Assembly: GCF_000349945.1 (NCBI RefSeq)
Contig: NC_020516.1
Coordinates: 1,364,001-1,428,000, forward strand
Origin: Azoarcus sp. KH32C
GTDB taxonomy: Bacteria; Pseudomonadota; Gammaproteobacteria; Burkholderiales; Rhodocyclaceae
DNA length: 64,000 nt
Direction of reading: 5' to 3'
This document shows, one piece after another, positions 44,434-53,477 of this stretch (the first letter of the stretch is position 1; each line of letters opens with the position of its first letter). The translations under genes were made by a program, and so were the position numbers. Under the pieces are notes generated by a model. It was not told the origin of the DNA. It searched no databases and was given only the letters and a program-made list of their open reading frames with translations.

Positions 44434-45408
44434 ATGCCGCATGCAATTCGCTTCCACCAGGTTGGCGGCCCAGAAGTCCTGCAATGGGAGTCGGTCGACG
44501 TCGGGATGCCTGCGGCGGGTGAGGTGCAGGTCGAGCATCATGCGATCGGGCTGAACTTCATCGATACCTATCACCGCACGGGTTTGTATCCGGTTCCCTT
44601 GCCTTCGGGCATCGGCCTCGAAGGCGCCGGGGTCGTCAGCGCGGTGGGGGAGGGTGTGACGGACCTCGTCCCGGGTGACAGGGTCGCCTATGCGGGCGGG
44701 CCGATCGGCGCTTACGCCGAGGTGCGCAACATGCCCGCAGATCGGCTAGTGAAGCTGCCGCACGGGATTTCCTTCGATCAGGGCGCGGCGATGATGCTGC
44801 AGGGGCTGACGGCGCAGTACCTGCTGCGTCGAACCTATCGCGTACAGCCGGGCGACACCATCCTGATCCACGCCGCGGCAGGTGGAGTCGGTCTGATCGT
44901 CTGCCAGTGGGCCAAAGCCCTGGGGGCAACGGTGATCGGCACGGTCGGTTCGGACGAAAAGGCGGCGCTCGCTCAGGCGCATGGTTGCGATCATCCGATT
45001 GTCTATACCCGCGAGAAGTTTGCCGAGCGCGTGAAGGAAATCACCGGCGGCGAAGGGGTTGCCGTCGTGTACGACTCCATCGGCAAGGACACCTTCATGG
45101 ATTCGCTCGCGTGCCTGCGGCCGATGGGCATGATGGTATTGTTCGGTGCGGCGTCGGGGCCGGTGCCGCCGGTCGATCTGGGCATTCTCGCAAAGATGGG
45201 GTCACTCTTCTTGACGCGTCCGACGTTATTCACCTATTCGGCAAAGCGTGCCGATCTCGTCGCCATGGCGGACGAACTCTTCGATGTGGTGGGGACGGAT
45301 CGCGTGAAGATCGAGGTCAACCAGCGCTACGCGCTGCGCGATGCGGCGCAGGCGCACGTCGATCTGGAGGCGCGCCGCACCACCGGTTCGACGATCCTGG
45401 TGCCCTGA
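44434..45408 (+). CDS. qor: NADPH:quinone oxidoreductase (zeta-crystallin type)
   Basis: A 324-residue medium-chain dehydrogenase without zinc, reducing quinones by one electron. N-terminal block IRFHQVGGPEVLQWESVD, substrate region HAIGLNFIDTYHRTGLYP, nucleotide-binding AAAGGVGLIVCQWAKALGA and C-terminal GSTILVP. GAGGAG lies upstream of the ATG. Length and motifs fit Qor; the physiological quinone is not known. Confidence 0.92.
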   Translation: MPHAIRFHQVGGPEVLQWESVDVGMPAAGEVQVEHHAIGLNFIDTYHRTGLYPVPLPSGIGLEGAGVVSAVGEGVTDLVPGDRVAYAGGPIGAYAEVRNMPADRLVKLPHGISFDQGAAMMLQGLTAQYLLRRTYRVQPGDTILIHAAAGGVGLIVCQWAKALGATVIGTVGSDEKAALAQAHGCDHPIVYTREKFAERVKEITGGEGVAVVYDSIGKDTFMDSLACLRPMGMMVLFGAASGPVPPVDLGILAKMGSLFLTRPTLFTYSAKRADLVAMADELFDVVGTDRVKIEVNQRYALRDAAQAHVDLEARRTTGSTILVP

Positions 45409-45430
45409 GCGCAGCTGGAGTGAGGAAAGG

Positions 45431-45817
45431 ATGAAGTCGACGATGTTGCGATCCACGGTGCTATGGCTGATCTTGGCCTTGGCGGGGCTTTCGGCGTTTC
45501 CCGCGGCTGCGCAGCCTGCGAGCCGCGTGGCCATGGACCCCGCTCGAACGGCCTCGCTGACGGCGGCCAGTCGGCGTATCGAGGACCGTTTCGTCGCCGA
45601 TGTCGCCCGTATCGTCGGCACCACGTCCGAACGCGTGCGGCGCGCCATGCCGGACGAACGCCGCATCACGTCGGCCGCGTCCCGCCTGATCTCGGCACTC
45701 GAAGTCGATCTCGGCACTACGCTCACGCCGGAGCAGCAGGCAGAAATTCTCGAGGCGGATCAAGCCCGTAAGCTCTCGCTGGCCAAGGCGCGCGAGGCCG
45801 CCATCGGAACCCAGTAA
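45431..45817 (+). CDS. Secreted protein of unknown function
   Basis: A 128-residue protein with a signal peptide (about 1-28, LALAGLSAFPAAAQ). The mature part is small, helical and charged (RIEDRFVADVARIVGTTSE, LTPEQQAEILEADQARK). The start is ATG 45431, with GAGGAAAGG just upstream. It follows qor by 22 bases and may share its transcript. I do not recognise a family. Confidence 0.7.
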   Translation: MKSTMLRSTVLWLILALAGLSAFPAAAQPASRVAMDPARTASLTAASRRIEDRFVADVARIVGTTSERVRRAMPDERRITSAASRLISALEVDLGTTLTPEQQAEILEADQARKLSLAKAREAAIGTQ

Positions 45818-45870
45818 AGGGCTGCCGAAATCCGGTTGGGTCCGACGGGGCATCGGGTAAAATTCTGCCC

Positions 45871-48800
45871 ATGAACGCCCCACACCAGCCTCGCTTCGTC
45901 CACCTCCGTCTCCACTCCGAATACTCGATCTCCGACGGCATCGTCCAGGTCGATCAGGCCATCGCCAAGGCCGCGGCCGACGGGATGCCGGCACTCGGTA
46001 TTTCCGATCTGGCCAACCTTTTCGGGATGGTCAAGCTTTACAAGGGTGCGCGGGGCAAGGGCATCAAGCCGGTGATCGGTGTCGATGCCTGGATCACGAA
46101 CGAGGTCGAGCGCGACAAGCCTTTCCGGGTCCTGCTGATCTGCCGCAACCGCAAGGGCTACGGGCAGATGTGCGAGCTGCTGACCCGCGCCTACCTCGAC
46201 AACAAGTACCGTAGTCGCGCCGAAATGCGCCGCGAGTGGTTTGCCGACGGCGGCGCGTCGGACCTGCTTTGTCTGTCGGGCGCGATGCGCGGCGAGATCG
46301 GGCAGGCGCTGATGAATGGCAACACGGAACTCGCCGACCGCCTGGCCTCCGAATGGGCGGCGTTGTTCCCGGGGGGGTTCTATATCGAGCTGCAGCGGGC
46401 CGGCCATCCCGGCACGGAAGCCTATGTGCGACAGGCGGTGCTGCTCGCCGCTCGGCTCGGTCTGCCGGTCGTCGCCACGCACCCGGTCCAGTTCTTGAAG
46501 CCCGAAGACTTCAAGGCCCACGAGGCCCGCGTGTGCATCGCGCAGGGTTACGTGCTGGCCGACAAGCGCCGCCCGCAGGATTTCACGCCCGAGCAGTACT
46601 TCAAGAGCCAGGACGAGATGTGCGAGCTCTTCGCCGACATCCCCGAGGCGCTCGAGAACTCGGTCGAGATCGCCCGTCGCTGCTCGTTGACCGTGCAACT
46701 CGGCAAGAACTTCCTGCCGCAGTTCCCGACGCCCGAAGGCATGACGCTCGATGATTTCCTCGTCGCGGAGGCGAAGGCCGGGCTGGAGGTCCGCCTGCAG
46801 GAACTCTACCCGGACGAAGCCGAGCGCGAGCGGCAACGCCCGACCTACGAGGCGCGGCTCAAGTTCGAGACCGACACCATCATCCAGATGGGCTTTCCGG
46901 GCTACTTTCTGATCGTTGCGGACTTCATCAACTGGGGCAAGCAGAACGGCGTCCCGGTCGGTCCGGGCCGGGGTTCAGGGGCGGGCTCGCTCGTCGCGTA
47001 TTCGCTGCGTATTACCGACCTCGATCCGCTCGCGTACGCGCTGCTGTTCGAACGCTTCCTGAACCCGGAGCGGGTGTCGATGCCCGACTTCGACATCGAC
47101 TTCTGCCAGGACAACCGCTACCGCGTCATCGAGTACGTGCGCGAGCGCTACGGCAAGGACGCCGTCTCGCAGATCGCGACCTTCGGTACGATGGCTTCGA
47201 AGGCCGTCGTGCGCGACGTCGGCCGCGTGCTCGATCTGCCTTACGGCTTGTGCGACCGCCTCTCCAAGCTGATTCCGATTGAAGGCGCGAAGCCCGTCTC
47301 GCTCGCCAAGGCCTACGAGATGGAGTCGCAGATCGGCGAGATGATGCACGATGGCAACGACGGTGAATCGGTGCAGGAGCTGTGGAAGCTCGCCGAGCCG
47401 CTCGAAGGTCTGTCGCGCAACGTCGGCATGCACGCCGGCGGCGTGCTGATCGCGCCGGGCAAGCTGACCGACTTCTGCCCGCTCTACATCGCCGACGGCG
47501 AAGACGCGACTCCGGTGTCGCAGTTCGACAAGGACGACGTCGAAGCGGTCGGCCTCGTGAAGTTCGACTTCCTCGGCCTGCGAAACCTCACCATCATCGA
47601 GCTCGCCATCGAGTACGTCGAGCGCCTCACGGGCGAGAAACCCAACCTCGCCGCGCTGCCCTTCACCGATCCGGCCGCCTACCAGATCCTGAAGGAAGCG
47701 AACACCACCGCGATCTTCCAGGTGGAATCGGACGGGATGAAGAAGCTGCTGAAGAAGCTCGCTCCCGACCGCTTCGAGGACATCATCGCGGTGCTTGCGC
47801 TCTACCGCCCGGGCCCGCTCGGCTCCGGCATGGTCGACGACTTCATCCTGCGGAAGAAGGGCCAGCAGGAGATCGACTACTTCCACCCTGACCTGAAAGC
47901 CTGTCTCGAGCCGACCTACGGCGTGATCGTGTATCAGGAACAGGTGATGCAGATCTCGCAGATCATCGGCGGCTACACCCTCGGCGGCGCCGACATGCTG
48001 CGCCGCGCGATGGGCAAGAAGAAGCCCGAGGAGATGGCCAAGCACCGCGAGACCATCGCCGACGGTGCCAAGCAGAAGGGCTACGACCCGGCGCTCGCCG
48101 AACAGCTCTTCGACCTGATGACGAAGTTCGCGGAATACGGCTTCAACAAGTCGCACACCGCCGCCTACGCCGTCGTCACCTACCACACTGCCTGGCTCAA
48201 GGCCCACCACTGCGCGGCCTTCATGGCCGCAACCATGTCGGCGGACTTGGACAACACCGACACGATCAAGATCTTCTTCGAAGACTCGATCGCCAATGGT
48301 CTGACGATCCTGCCGCCCGACGTGAACGCTTCCGACTTCCGCTTCGTGCCGACCGACCGCAAGACGATCCGCTACGGCCTTGGTGCGGTAAAAGGCGTCG
48401 GCGAGCCCGCGGTGCGCTCGATCCTTGCTGCGCGTGCGGAAGCGGGTCCGTTCAAGGATCTCTTCGATTTCTGCGCGCGCGTCGATCGCCGCGCCGTCAA
48501 CCGCCGCGTCATCGAGGCACTGATCCGTGCCGGCGCGTTCGATCTGATCGAGCCCAGCGGCAACAGGGATCGCGCGCGTCTGATCGCGACCGTCAGCCTC
48601 GCGATGGAAGCGGCCGAGCAGGCAGCAGCGAACGCGATGCAAGGCGGCCTGTTCGACATGGTCCCGGAAGCCGCCGGGGCCGCGCCCCAATATGTCGCCG
48701 CCCGCCCGTGGACGGAACGCGAGCGCCTGAAGGAAGAGAAGACCGCCATCGGCTTCTTCCTGTCCGGCCATCCGTTCAACTCATTCAAGAAAGAAGTGCG

Positions 48801-49365
48801 TCGTTTCATCCGCCGTTCGCTGGCGGAGATCGAGCCGTCCCGCGATCTGGTGATGATGGCGGGCGTCGTGACGGATGTGCGCATCAAGATGACGGCGCGC
48901 GGAAAGATGGCTTTCGTCATCCTCGACGACGGCAGTCAGGTGCGCGAAGTCTCGGTATTCTCCGAGAACTACGACAACCAGCGCGGGAAGATCGTCACCG
49001 ACGAAGTGTTGGTCGTCGAAGGCAAGGTCAGCAACGACGATTTCACCGGCGGCTATCGGATCATCGCCGACAAGCTGCTGACGCTGGGCGAAGCTCGGTC
49101 GCGCTTTGCCAAGGCGCTGCAGATCAGCGTCAATGGCGAGGTCCGCGCGGCCGGCGGCCCGCTCGCCGCGGCCGATCGACTGCAGGCGCTGCTCGCCCCG
49201 TACCGCGATGGCGGATGCCCGATTCGCGTGCGCTACCGCAACGAGGAGGCCGAAGCCGAGTTGCCCCTGGGCGACGGCTGGAAGGTCAGGCTGGAGGATG
49301 CGCTGCTCGACAGCCTGCGCGAGTGGTTGCAGCCCGAGTCGGTCGACATCCTCTATCCGAACTGA
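45871..49365 (+). CDS. dnaE: DNA polymerase III alpha subunit
   Basis: The 1164-residue replicative polymerase of the C family. The N-terminal PHP domain is at about 5-75 (FVHLRLHSEYSISDGIVQVD). The palm contains the catalytic aspartates D406, D408 and D410 (PDFDIDFCQDNR) and the GPGRGSGAGSLVAYSL block. The tau/clamp-binding C-terminal half includes an OB domain (about 985-1060, DLVMMAGVVTDVRIKMT). Length is normal for DnaE1. It is preceded by a short gap after the small secreted gene and closed by a shared terminator. Confidence 0.98.
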   Translation: MNAPHQPRFVHLRLHSEYSISDGIVQVDQAIAKAAADGMPALGISDLANLFGMVKLYKGARGKGIKPVIGVDAWITNEVERDKPFRVLLICRNRKGYGQMCELLTRAYLDNKYRSRAEMRREWFADGGASDLLCLSGAMRGEIGQALMNGNTELADRLASEWAALFPGGFYIELQRAGHPGTEAYVRQAVLLAARLGLPVVATHPVQFLKPEDFKAHEARVCIAQGYVLADKRRPQDFTPEQYFKSQDEMCELFADIPEALENSVEIARRCSLTVQLGKNFLPQFPTPEGMTLDDFLVAEAKAGLEVRLQELYPDEAERERQRPTYEARLKFETDTIIQMGFPGYFLIVADFINWGKQNGVPVGPGRGSGAGSLVAYSLRITDLDPLAYALLFERFLNPERVSMPDFDIDFCQDNRYRVIEYVRERYGKDAVSQIATFGTMASKAVVRDVGRVLDLPYGLCDRLSKLIPIEGAKPVSLAKAYEMESQIGEMMHDGNDGESVQELWKLAEPLEGLSRNVGMHAGGVLIAPGKLTDFCPLYIADGEDATPVSQFDKDDVEAVGLVKFDFLGLRNLTIIELAIEYVERLTGEKPNLAALPFTDPAAYQILKEANTTAIFQVESDGMKKLLKKLAPDRFEDIIAVLALYRPGPLGSGMVDDFILRKKGQQEIDYFHPDLKACLEPTYGVIVYQEQVMQISQIIGGYTLGGADMLRRAMGKKKPEEMAKHRETIADGAKQKGYDPALAEQLFDLMTKFAEYGFNKSHTAAYAVVTYHTAWLKAHHCAAFMAATMSADLDNTDTIKIFFEDSIANGLTILPPDVNASDFRFVPTDRKTIRYGLGAVKGVGEPAVRSILAARAEAGPFKDLFDFCARVDRRAVNRRVIEALIRAGAFDLIEPSGNRDRARLIATVSLAMEAAEQAAANAMQGGLFDMVPEAAGAAPQYVAARPWTERERLKEEKTAIGFFLSGHPFNSFKKEVRRFIRRSLAEIEPSRDLVMMAGVVTDVRIKMTARGKMAFVILDDGSQVREVSVFSENYDNQRGKIVTDEVLVVEGKVSNDDFTGGYRIIADKLLTLGEARSRFAKALQISVNGEVRAAGGPLAAADRLQALLAPYRDGGCPIRVRYRNEEAEAELPLGDGWKVRLEDALLDSLREWLQPESVDILYPN

Positions 49366-49378
49366 GGCCGCAAAAGGA

Positions 49379-49409
49379 AAGGGCCGCCACCCTTGCGGGC
49401 GCGGCCCTT
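49379..49409 (-). terminator. Terminator between convergent dnaE and peroxiredoxin genes
   Basis: Nine-pair stem AAGGGCCGC/GCGGCCCTT with a G+C-rich 13-base loop. On the minus strand it is followed by TTCCTTTTG, so it chiefly ends the peroxiredoxin transcript. It lies only 14 bases after dnaE and can act on both. Confidence 0.7.
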
Positions 49410-49430
49410 GTTCGGCGTATCGACTGCCGA

Positions 49431-50030
49431 TTACAACGCTTCGGCGTGCTGCGCCAGGTATTCGGCGACGCCGCTGGTGCTTGCCTTCATGCCGGCCTTG
49501 CCCTTGTTCCAGCCGGCCGGGCAGACTTCGCCGTGCTCTTCGGTGAATTGCAGGGCGTCGACCATGCGGATCATTTCGTCGATGTTGCGGCCGAGCGGCA
49601 GGTCGTTGACGACCTGGTGGCGCACGACGCCGTTCTTGTCGATCAGGAACGAACCGCGGAAGGCGACGCCGCCTTCGGCTTCGACGTCATAGGCACGGCA
49701 GATTTCGTGCTTGATGTCGGCGACCAGCGCGTATTGAACCTGGCCGATCCCGCCGTTGTTGACCGGCGTGTTCTTCCAAGCGAGGTGGGTGAATTGGCTG
49801 TCGATCGACACGCCCAGCACTTCCACGCCGCGCTTCTTGAATTCCTCGAGACGGTGATCGAAGGCGATCAGCTCGGACGGGCATACGAAAGTGAAGTCGA
49901 GCGGATAGAAGAAGACCACCGCATATTTGCCCTTCGTGTACTCCGAGAAAGTGATGTCCTTGATTTCATTGTTGCCGAGCACTGCGGTCGCGGTGAAATC
50001 GGGGGCTTTCTTGCCAACGAGAACGGCCAT
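49431..50030 (-). CDS. Typical 2-Cys peroxiredoxin (AhpC/TSA family)
   Basis: A 199-residue peroxidase that reduces H2O2 and organic hydroperoxides. The peroxidatic Cys is in YPLDFTFVCPSEL, the resolving Cys in GEVCPAGWNKGK near the C-terminus. The start is ATG 50030 (MAVLVGKKAPDFTATAVLG), with AGGAG nine bases upstream. No ahpF follows, so it probably uses thioredoxin. Divergent from the haem chemoreceptor. Confidence 0.95.
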   Translation of the reverse strand: MAVLVGKKAPDFTATAVLGNNEIKDITFSEYTKGKYAVVFFYPLDFTFVCPSELIAFDHRLEEFKKRGVEVLGVSIDSQFTHLAWKNTPVNNGGIGQVQYALVADIKHEICRAYDVEAEGGVAFRGSFLIDKNGVVRHQVVNDLPLGRNIDEMIRMVDALQFTEEHGEVCPAGWNKGKAGMKASTSGVAEYLAQHAEAL

Positions 50031-50184
50031 TTTCAGAGTCTCCTGGGTGGTTTGAATGACACGATGATTATGTTGCCGACAATGTCTCCCCGTAAATTGG
50101 CTTTTCACCATCGGGTCAATAGGAATTTGCTATTGCTCTCTTGCGAGGAATTGACACCCTTTTTTCCTTGATTTCCGCCCTTGC

Positions 50185-50211
50185 TAAACTTTCCGAGTCC
50201 GTTACCGTAGT
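50185..50211 (+). promoter_or_regulatory. Candidate sigma-28 (FliA) promoter of the haem chemoreceptor
   Basis: TAAACTTT at 50185-50192 (seven of eight to TAAAGTTT), 11 bases, then ACCGTAGT at 50204-50211 (a partial match to GCCGATAA around the CCG core). The spacing is that of chemotaxis-class promoters and the gene is a chemoreceptor. A small GTTAC-CGTA-GTAAC dyad overlaps the -10. Confidence 0.35.
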
Positions 50212-50283
50212 AACCGGGTAAGAATGCCCTGCGGCCGTCATCCTGACAGACGGCTGCAGCGGACAGAACAGGACTTGGCTGCG

Positions 50284-51912
50284 ATGATGCAACGACTAAA
50301 GAATTCGCCGATCTGGGTGCGCCTGATTTTGGCCATCGGGAGCCTTCTGATTGCCGTCGGTACCACCCTGGTGGTTTGGGTCTCGGCGGAGCAGGAGCGA
50401 ATGGCAATCAGCCAGTCCCATGATTTCGCCGAAACCATCAACCAGATGACGATGGCCACGCTGGTGTTCATGAAGAGCACCAAGACGATGAAGAAGCGGG
50501 CGATCTACCTGGACCAGGTGAAGAAGTCCTCCGGCCTCACCGACATGCGCGTCGTTCGGGCAGAACCAGTCATCAACCAGTTTGGCGATGGGGACGAGGA
50601 CGAGATGAACGTCGGTCCCGACGAGAAAGCGGCTATCGAGAGCGGTCAGCCTTTCTTCGAAGTGCGGGAGGATCCCGCGAAAGGCAAGATCCTCAAGGCC
50701 GTCTTCCCGCATACCAACCGCAAGAGCTACCTCGGCAAGGACTGTACCGAGTGCCATGACGAGCCGCCCGAGGGCGTCGTGCTCGGCGCCGTGACGATGG
50801 AAGTGTCGCTCAACAGCATGACGGCGGCGGTGTCGGCTGCGCGCACGAAACTCATAGGCGGCACGATCGCGGCGCTCGGGTTGATGATCGTGCTGATCTT
50901 CCTGTTCCTACAGGCCGTCGTGGCCCGTCCCTTGGCCGTGCTTTCGAGCCGGCTGCGGGACATCGCCGACGGCGAGGGCGATCTGACGCAGCGATTGCCG
51001 GTTGCCGCACTGGACGAAGTGGGCCAGGCAGCGACCTACTTCAACCGCATGATGGAAAAGCTGCAGGGCGTGATCCGGAAGATTGCCGCCTCTGCCGACC
51101 AGGTATCCGGTGCGGCGAGCGACCTGCAGCGCGGCACGATGGAAATTCGCGCCGGCGCAGGCGAGCAGTCCGAGAAATCGGCATCGGCGGCGTCGGCGGT
51201 CGAGGAAATGGCGGCGAGCATCATGTCGGTCGCCCAAGCCAGCGGCGAAGTCGCCGAGCTCGCTCGCAACAGTCTGTCGCGAGCCGAGAGTGGCAATTCG
51301 GACGTTGTCGAGCTGACCGGCAGGTTGTCCGAGGTGGATGCTGCCGTCGGAAAGATGACGCACACGGCAGGCGATTTCATCGAGAAGACGGGCGCCATCA
51401 CGAGCCTTACGGCACGGGTCAAGGAAATTGCCGATCAGACCAATCTGCTCGCCCTGAACGCCGCGATCGAGGCGGCGCGCGCGGGCGAGCACGGGCGGGG
51501 CTTCGCGGTGGTCGCCGACGAAGTGCGGAAGCTTGCCGAGAAGTCGACACGCTCGGCGAGCGACATCGACGATGTCACGAACAGTCTCAATGCCGGGTCG
51601 GAAGAGGTGCGAGCGGCAATCACGCAAGGGGCGGATGCCCTGGTGCAGATCCGCGAGTCGATGCGACGTGTTTCCGATGCCCTGCAAAGCAATATGGATT
51701 CGGCGAGCCGCGTTGCAGACGGCATGACAAGCATCGCCACCGCCACTGAAGAGCAGATGCAAGCGAGCGGCCTCGCGGCAAGCAGCGTCGAGATGATCGC
51801 CGGCCTTGCTCAGAAGGCTAGCAACTCGATCGACGGCGTCGCCAGCGCGACTGAGAGCCTGGAGCTTCTGGCGGCGGATCTCCGCGACGAAATCCGCCGC
51901 TTCCGCGTTTAA
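50284..51912 (+). CDS. Methyl-accepting chemotaxis protein with periplasmic c-type haem motif
   Basis: A 542-residue chemoreceptor from ATG 50284 (alternative ATG 50287). TM1 is about 13-33 and TM2 about 189-211. The periplasmic domain of about 155 residues contains C154-T-E-C157-H158, a CxxCH haem-c attachment motif near its end, as in Tll0287-like/DUF3365-type domains and the haem chemoreceptors of Geobacter and Desulfovibrio. HAMP is about 212-264. The signalling hairpin (EIADQTNLLALNAAIEAARA) and adaptation helices follow. It probably senses redox state, O2 or NO through haem. It is directly upstream of cytochrome genes of an electron conduit, on the same strand, suggesting taxis linked to that pathway. 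Confidence 0.92.
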   Translation: MMQRLKNSPIWVRLILAIGSLLIAVGTTLVVWVSAEQERMAISQSHDFAETINQMTMATLVFMKSTKTMKKRAIYLDQVKKSSGLTDMRVVRAEPVINQFGDGDEDEMNVGPDEKAAIESGQPFFEVREDPAKGKILKAVFPHTNRKSYLGKDCTECHDEPPEGVVLGAVTMEVSLNSMTAAVSAARTKLIGGTIAALGLMIVLIFLFLQAVVARPLAVLSSRLRDIADGEGDLTQRLPVAALDEVGQAATYFNRMMEKLQGVIRKIAASADQVSGAASDLQRGTMEIRAGAGEQSEKSASAASAVEEMAASIMSVAQASGEVAELARNSLSRAESGNSDVVELTGRLSEVDAAVGKMTHTAGDFIEKTGAITSLTARVKEIADQTNLLALNAAIEAARAGEHGRGFAVVADEVRKLAEKSTRSASDIDDVTNSLNAGSEEVRAAITQGADALVQIRESMRRVSDALQSNMDSASRVADGMTSIATATEEQMQASGLAASSVEMIAGLAQKASNSIDGVASATESLELLAADLRDEIRRFRV

Positions 51913-52019
51913 CAAAGCGTTGCACGGATGCAACGACTGGCCCTTGCTACTGAGGGCGGTATAAGAAACAATTCGATACATAGGGGTATTCGTGGATCGA
52001 ACCCCAACGAGGAGTTGAA

Positions 52020-52349
52020 ATGAAAAGGTTTGGTGTCATTGCCCTGGCAATGGCGGCGGCAATCCACAGCCTGCCTGCCCTCGCGATGGACGCGGATGCT
52101 GCAGACAAGCTGGTGCGCAAGAGCAAGTGTCTTACCTGTCACGCGGTCGATAAGAAGAAGGATGGTCCGTCGTTCAAGGAATCGGCGGACAAGTACCGAG
52201 GTAAGCCCGAGGCAATGGACAAGCTCACCAAGCACGTGACGGTGCCCAGCAAGGTCAAGGTTGACGGCAAGGAAGAGGATCACGAGACCCTCAAGACCGA
52301 CGATCCGGCGGCGGTCAAAAATGTCGTGGAGTGGATTTTGTCTCGCTGA
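52020..52349 (+). CDS. Monohaem class I cytochrome c, periplasmic
   Basis: A 109-residue electron carrier. Signal peptide about 1-22 (LAMAAAIHSLPALAM). One haem site, C37-L-T-C40-H41 (KCLTCHAVDKKKDGPSF), with the GPSF turn usual in small class I cytochromes. The C-terminal helix is AVKNVVEWILS. A Met ligand is not certain; M65 in AMDKL and the residues after it should be considered. GGAG lies five bases before the ATG. It precedes the decahaem gene, comparable to the small MtoD cytochrome of iron-oxidising mto clusters. Confidence 0.9.
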   Translation: MKRFGVIALAMAAAIHSLPALAMDADAADKLVRKSKCLTCHAVDKKKDGPSFKESADKYRGKPEAMDKLTKHVTVPSKVKVDGKEEDHETLKTDDPAAVKNVVEWILSR

Positions 52350-52357
52350 GATCCGCA

Positions 52358-52376
52358 GGAGTTCACTGCGAACTCC
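52358..52376 (+). other. Small hairpin after the monohaem cytochrome gene
   Basis: GGAGTTC and GAACTCC form a perfect seven-pair stem with a five-base loop, nine bases after the stop codon. It may be a 3'-end stabiliser or processing site; there is no T run. Confidence 0.4.
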
Positions 52377-52440
52377 GACCAGGGAGGTGCGATAGACGAA
52401 GGTCCGATTGTCCCGGGTGAGTCCCACGGGGGCGGAATCG

Positions 52441-52479
52441 GGGCTGACGTGGCGAGGGATGCGCGACGTCAGCCCTTTT
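52441..52479 (+). terminator. Rho-independent terminator/attenuator before the decahaem gene
   Basis: Ten-pair perfect stem GGGCTGACGT/ACGTCAGCCC, 15-base loop, followed by TTTT. Only 25 bases remain to the decahaem start codon, too little for a separate promoter. Expression of the conduit genes must therefore read through this element, or start within the cytochrome gene or the 90 bases before the hairpin. Confidence 0.8.
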
Positions 52480-52504
52480 ATTGCAGTAGAAAGGGGAGAA
52501 GCAC

Positions 52505-53458
52505 ATGAAGTTGAAACTGAACAGCGTTCGTGACTGGATGCTGAAATTGCTTGCGGGGGCAATGGTGCTCGCCTGCGTGAGCGTCGGAGCCGTCGAGGCC
52601 CGCGAAGTGAAGGATAGCGTCCAGGTCGGCGATGCCGTCTGTACGCGCTGTCACGACGAAGGGGAAGCCAAGCCCATCCTGTCGATCGGCAAGACCCGCC
52701 ATGGCACCATGGCCGACTCGAAAGCCGGCACCTGTACCAGCTGTCACGGCGATAGCCCGACCCACATCAACAAGCCGTCGGACGTGACCGAGCGTCCGAA
52801 GCCCACCGTCAACTTCGGCAAGAAGTCCACGACCCCGATTGCCGATCGCAACAAGGCCTGTTTGAGCTGCCACCAGGGTGGTGTGAACATGCATTGGCAG
52901 TCGGGGCCCCACGCGGCCGCCGACCTCGAATGCGCGTCCTGTCACCGTATCCACGGGGCACAGGATCCCGTGCGCGAGCGTGCGACGCAGCCCGAAGTCT
53001 GCTTCAGCTGTCATAAGGAGCAGCGCGTTCTCGTGAACCGCCAGTCCCACCATCCGATCAAGGAAGGGACGGTCGTATGTTCCGACTGCCATAACGTCCA
53101 CGGTTCCGCCGGTCCGAAGATGATGAACCGCGATAGCGTGGTGCAGACCTGCTACACCTGCCACATGGAGAAGCGTGGTCCCTTCATCCGTACTCACCAA
53201 CCGGTGACCGAGGATTGCACGATCTGCCATAACCCGCATGGTTCGAACGTCGCCAACCTGCTCAAATCCCGTCCGCCCTTCCTCTGCCAGCAGTGTCATG
53301 AACCGGGGACCCACCAGGGCGGCGTTGCCAACCTGAACCCGCTGAATACTGCGACCGGTAACAACACGCTCGCGCGTGGTTGTACGAACTGCCACACGCA
53401 GATTCACGGGACGAACAATCCGGTCAATGCCGGCAACGAGCGGACCTTCCGCCGTTGA
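52505..53458 (+). CDS. Decahaem c-type cytochrome, MtrA/MtoA/DmsE family
   Basis: A 317-residue periplasmic multihaem cytochrome. The signal peptide is about 1-32 (LLAGAMVLACVSVGAVEA). Exactly ten CxxCH sites occur: CTRCH, CTSCH, CLSCH, CASCH, CFSCH, CSDCH, CYTCH, CTICH, CQQCH and CTNCH. Distal His ligands recur in motifs such as NVHGS, NPHGS and QIHGT. Size, spacing and haem count match MtrA/MtoA/DmsE, which sit inside an MtrB-type barrel and wire electrons across the outer membrane. The barrel gene follows 19 bases later. AGGGGAG precedes the ATG. Confidence 0.95.
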   Translation: MKLKLNSVRDWMLKLLAGAMVLACVSVGAVEAREVKDSVQVGDAVCTRCHDEGEAKPILSIGKTRHGTMADSKAGTCTSCHGDSPTHINKPSDVTERPKPTVNFGKKSTTPIADRNKACLSCHQGGVNMHWQSGPHAAADLECASCHRIHGAQDPVRERATQPEVCFSCHKEQRVLVNRQSHHPIKEGTVVCSDCHNVHGSAGPKMMNRDSVVQTCYTCHMEKRGPFIRTHQPVTEDCTICHNPHGSNVANLLKSRPPFLCQQCHEPGTHQGGVANLNPLNTATGNNTLARGCTNCHTQIHGTNNPVNAGNERTFRR

Positions 53459-53477
53459 TCAGGGAGGGATGAGAAAA

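Noticed and set aside
46975..48771. Long open frame antisense to dnaE
   Set aside because: Same reason; no ribosome site and no recognisable protein features.
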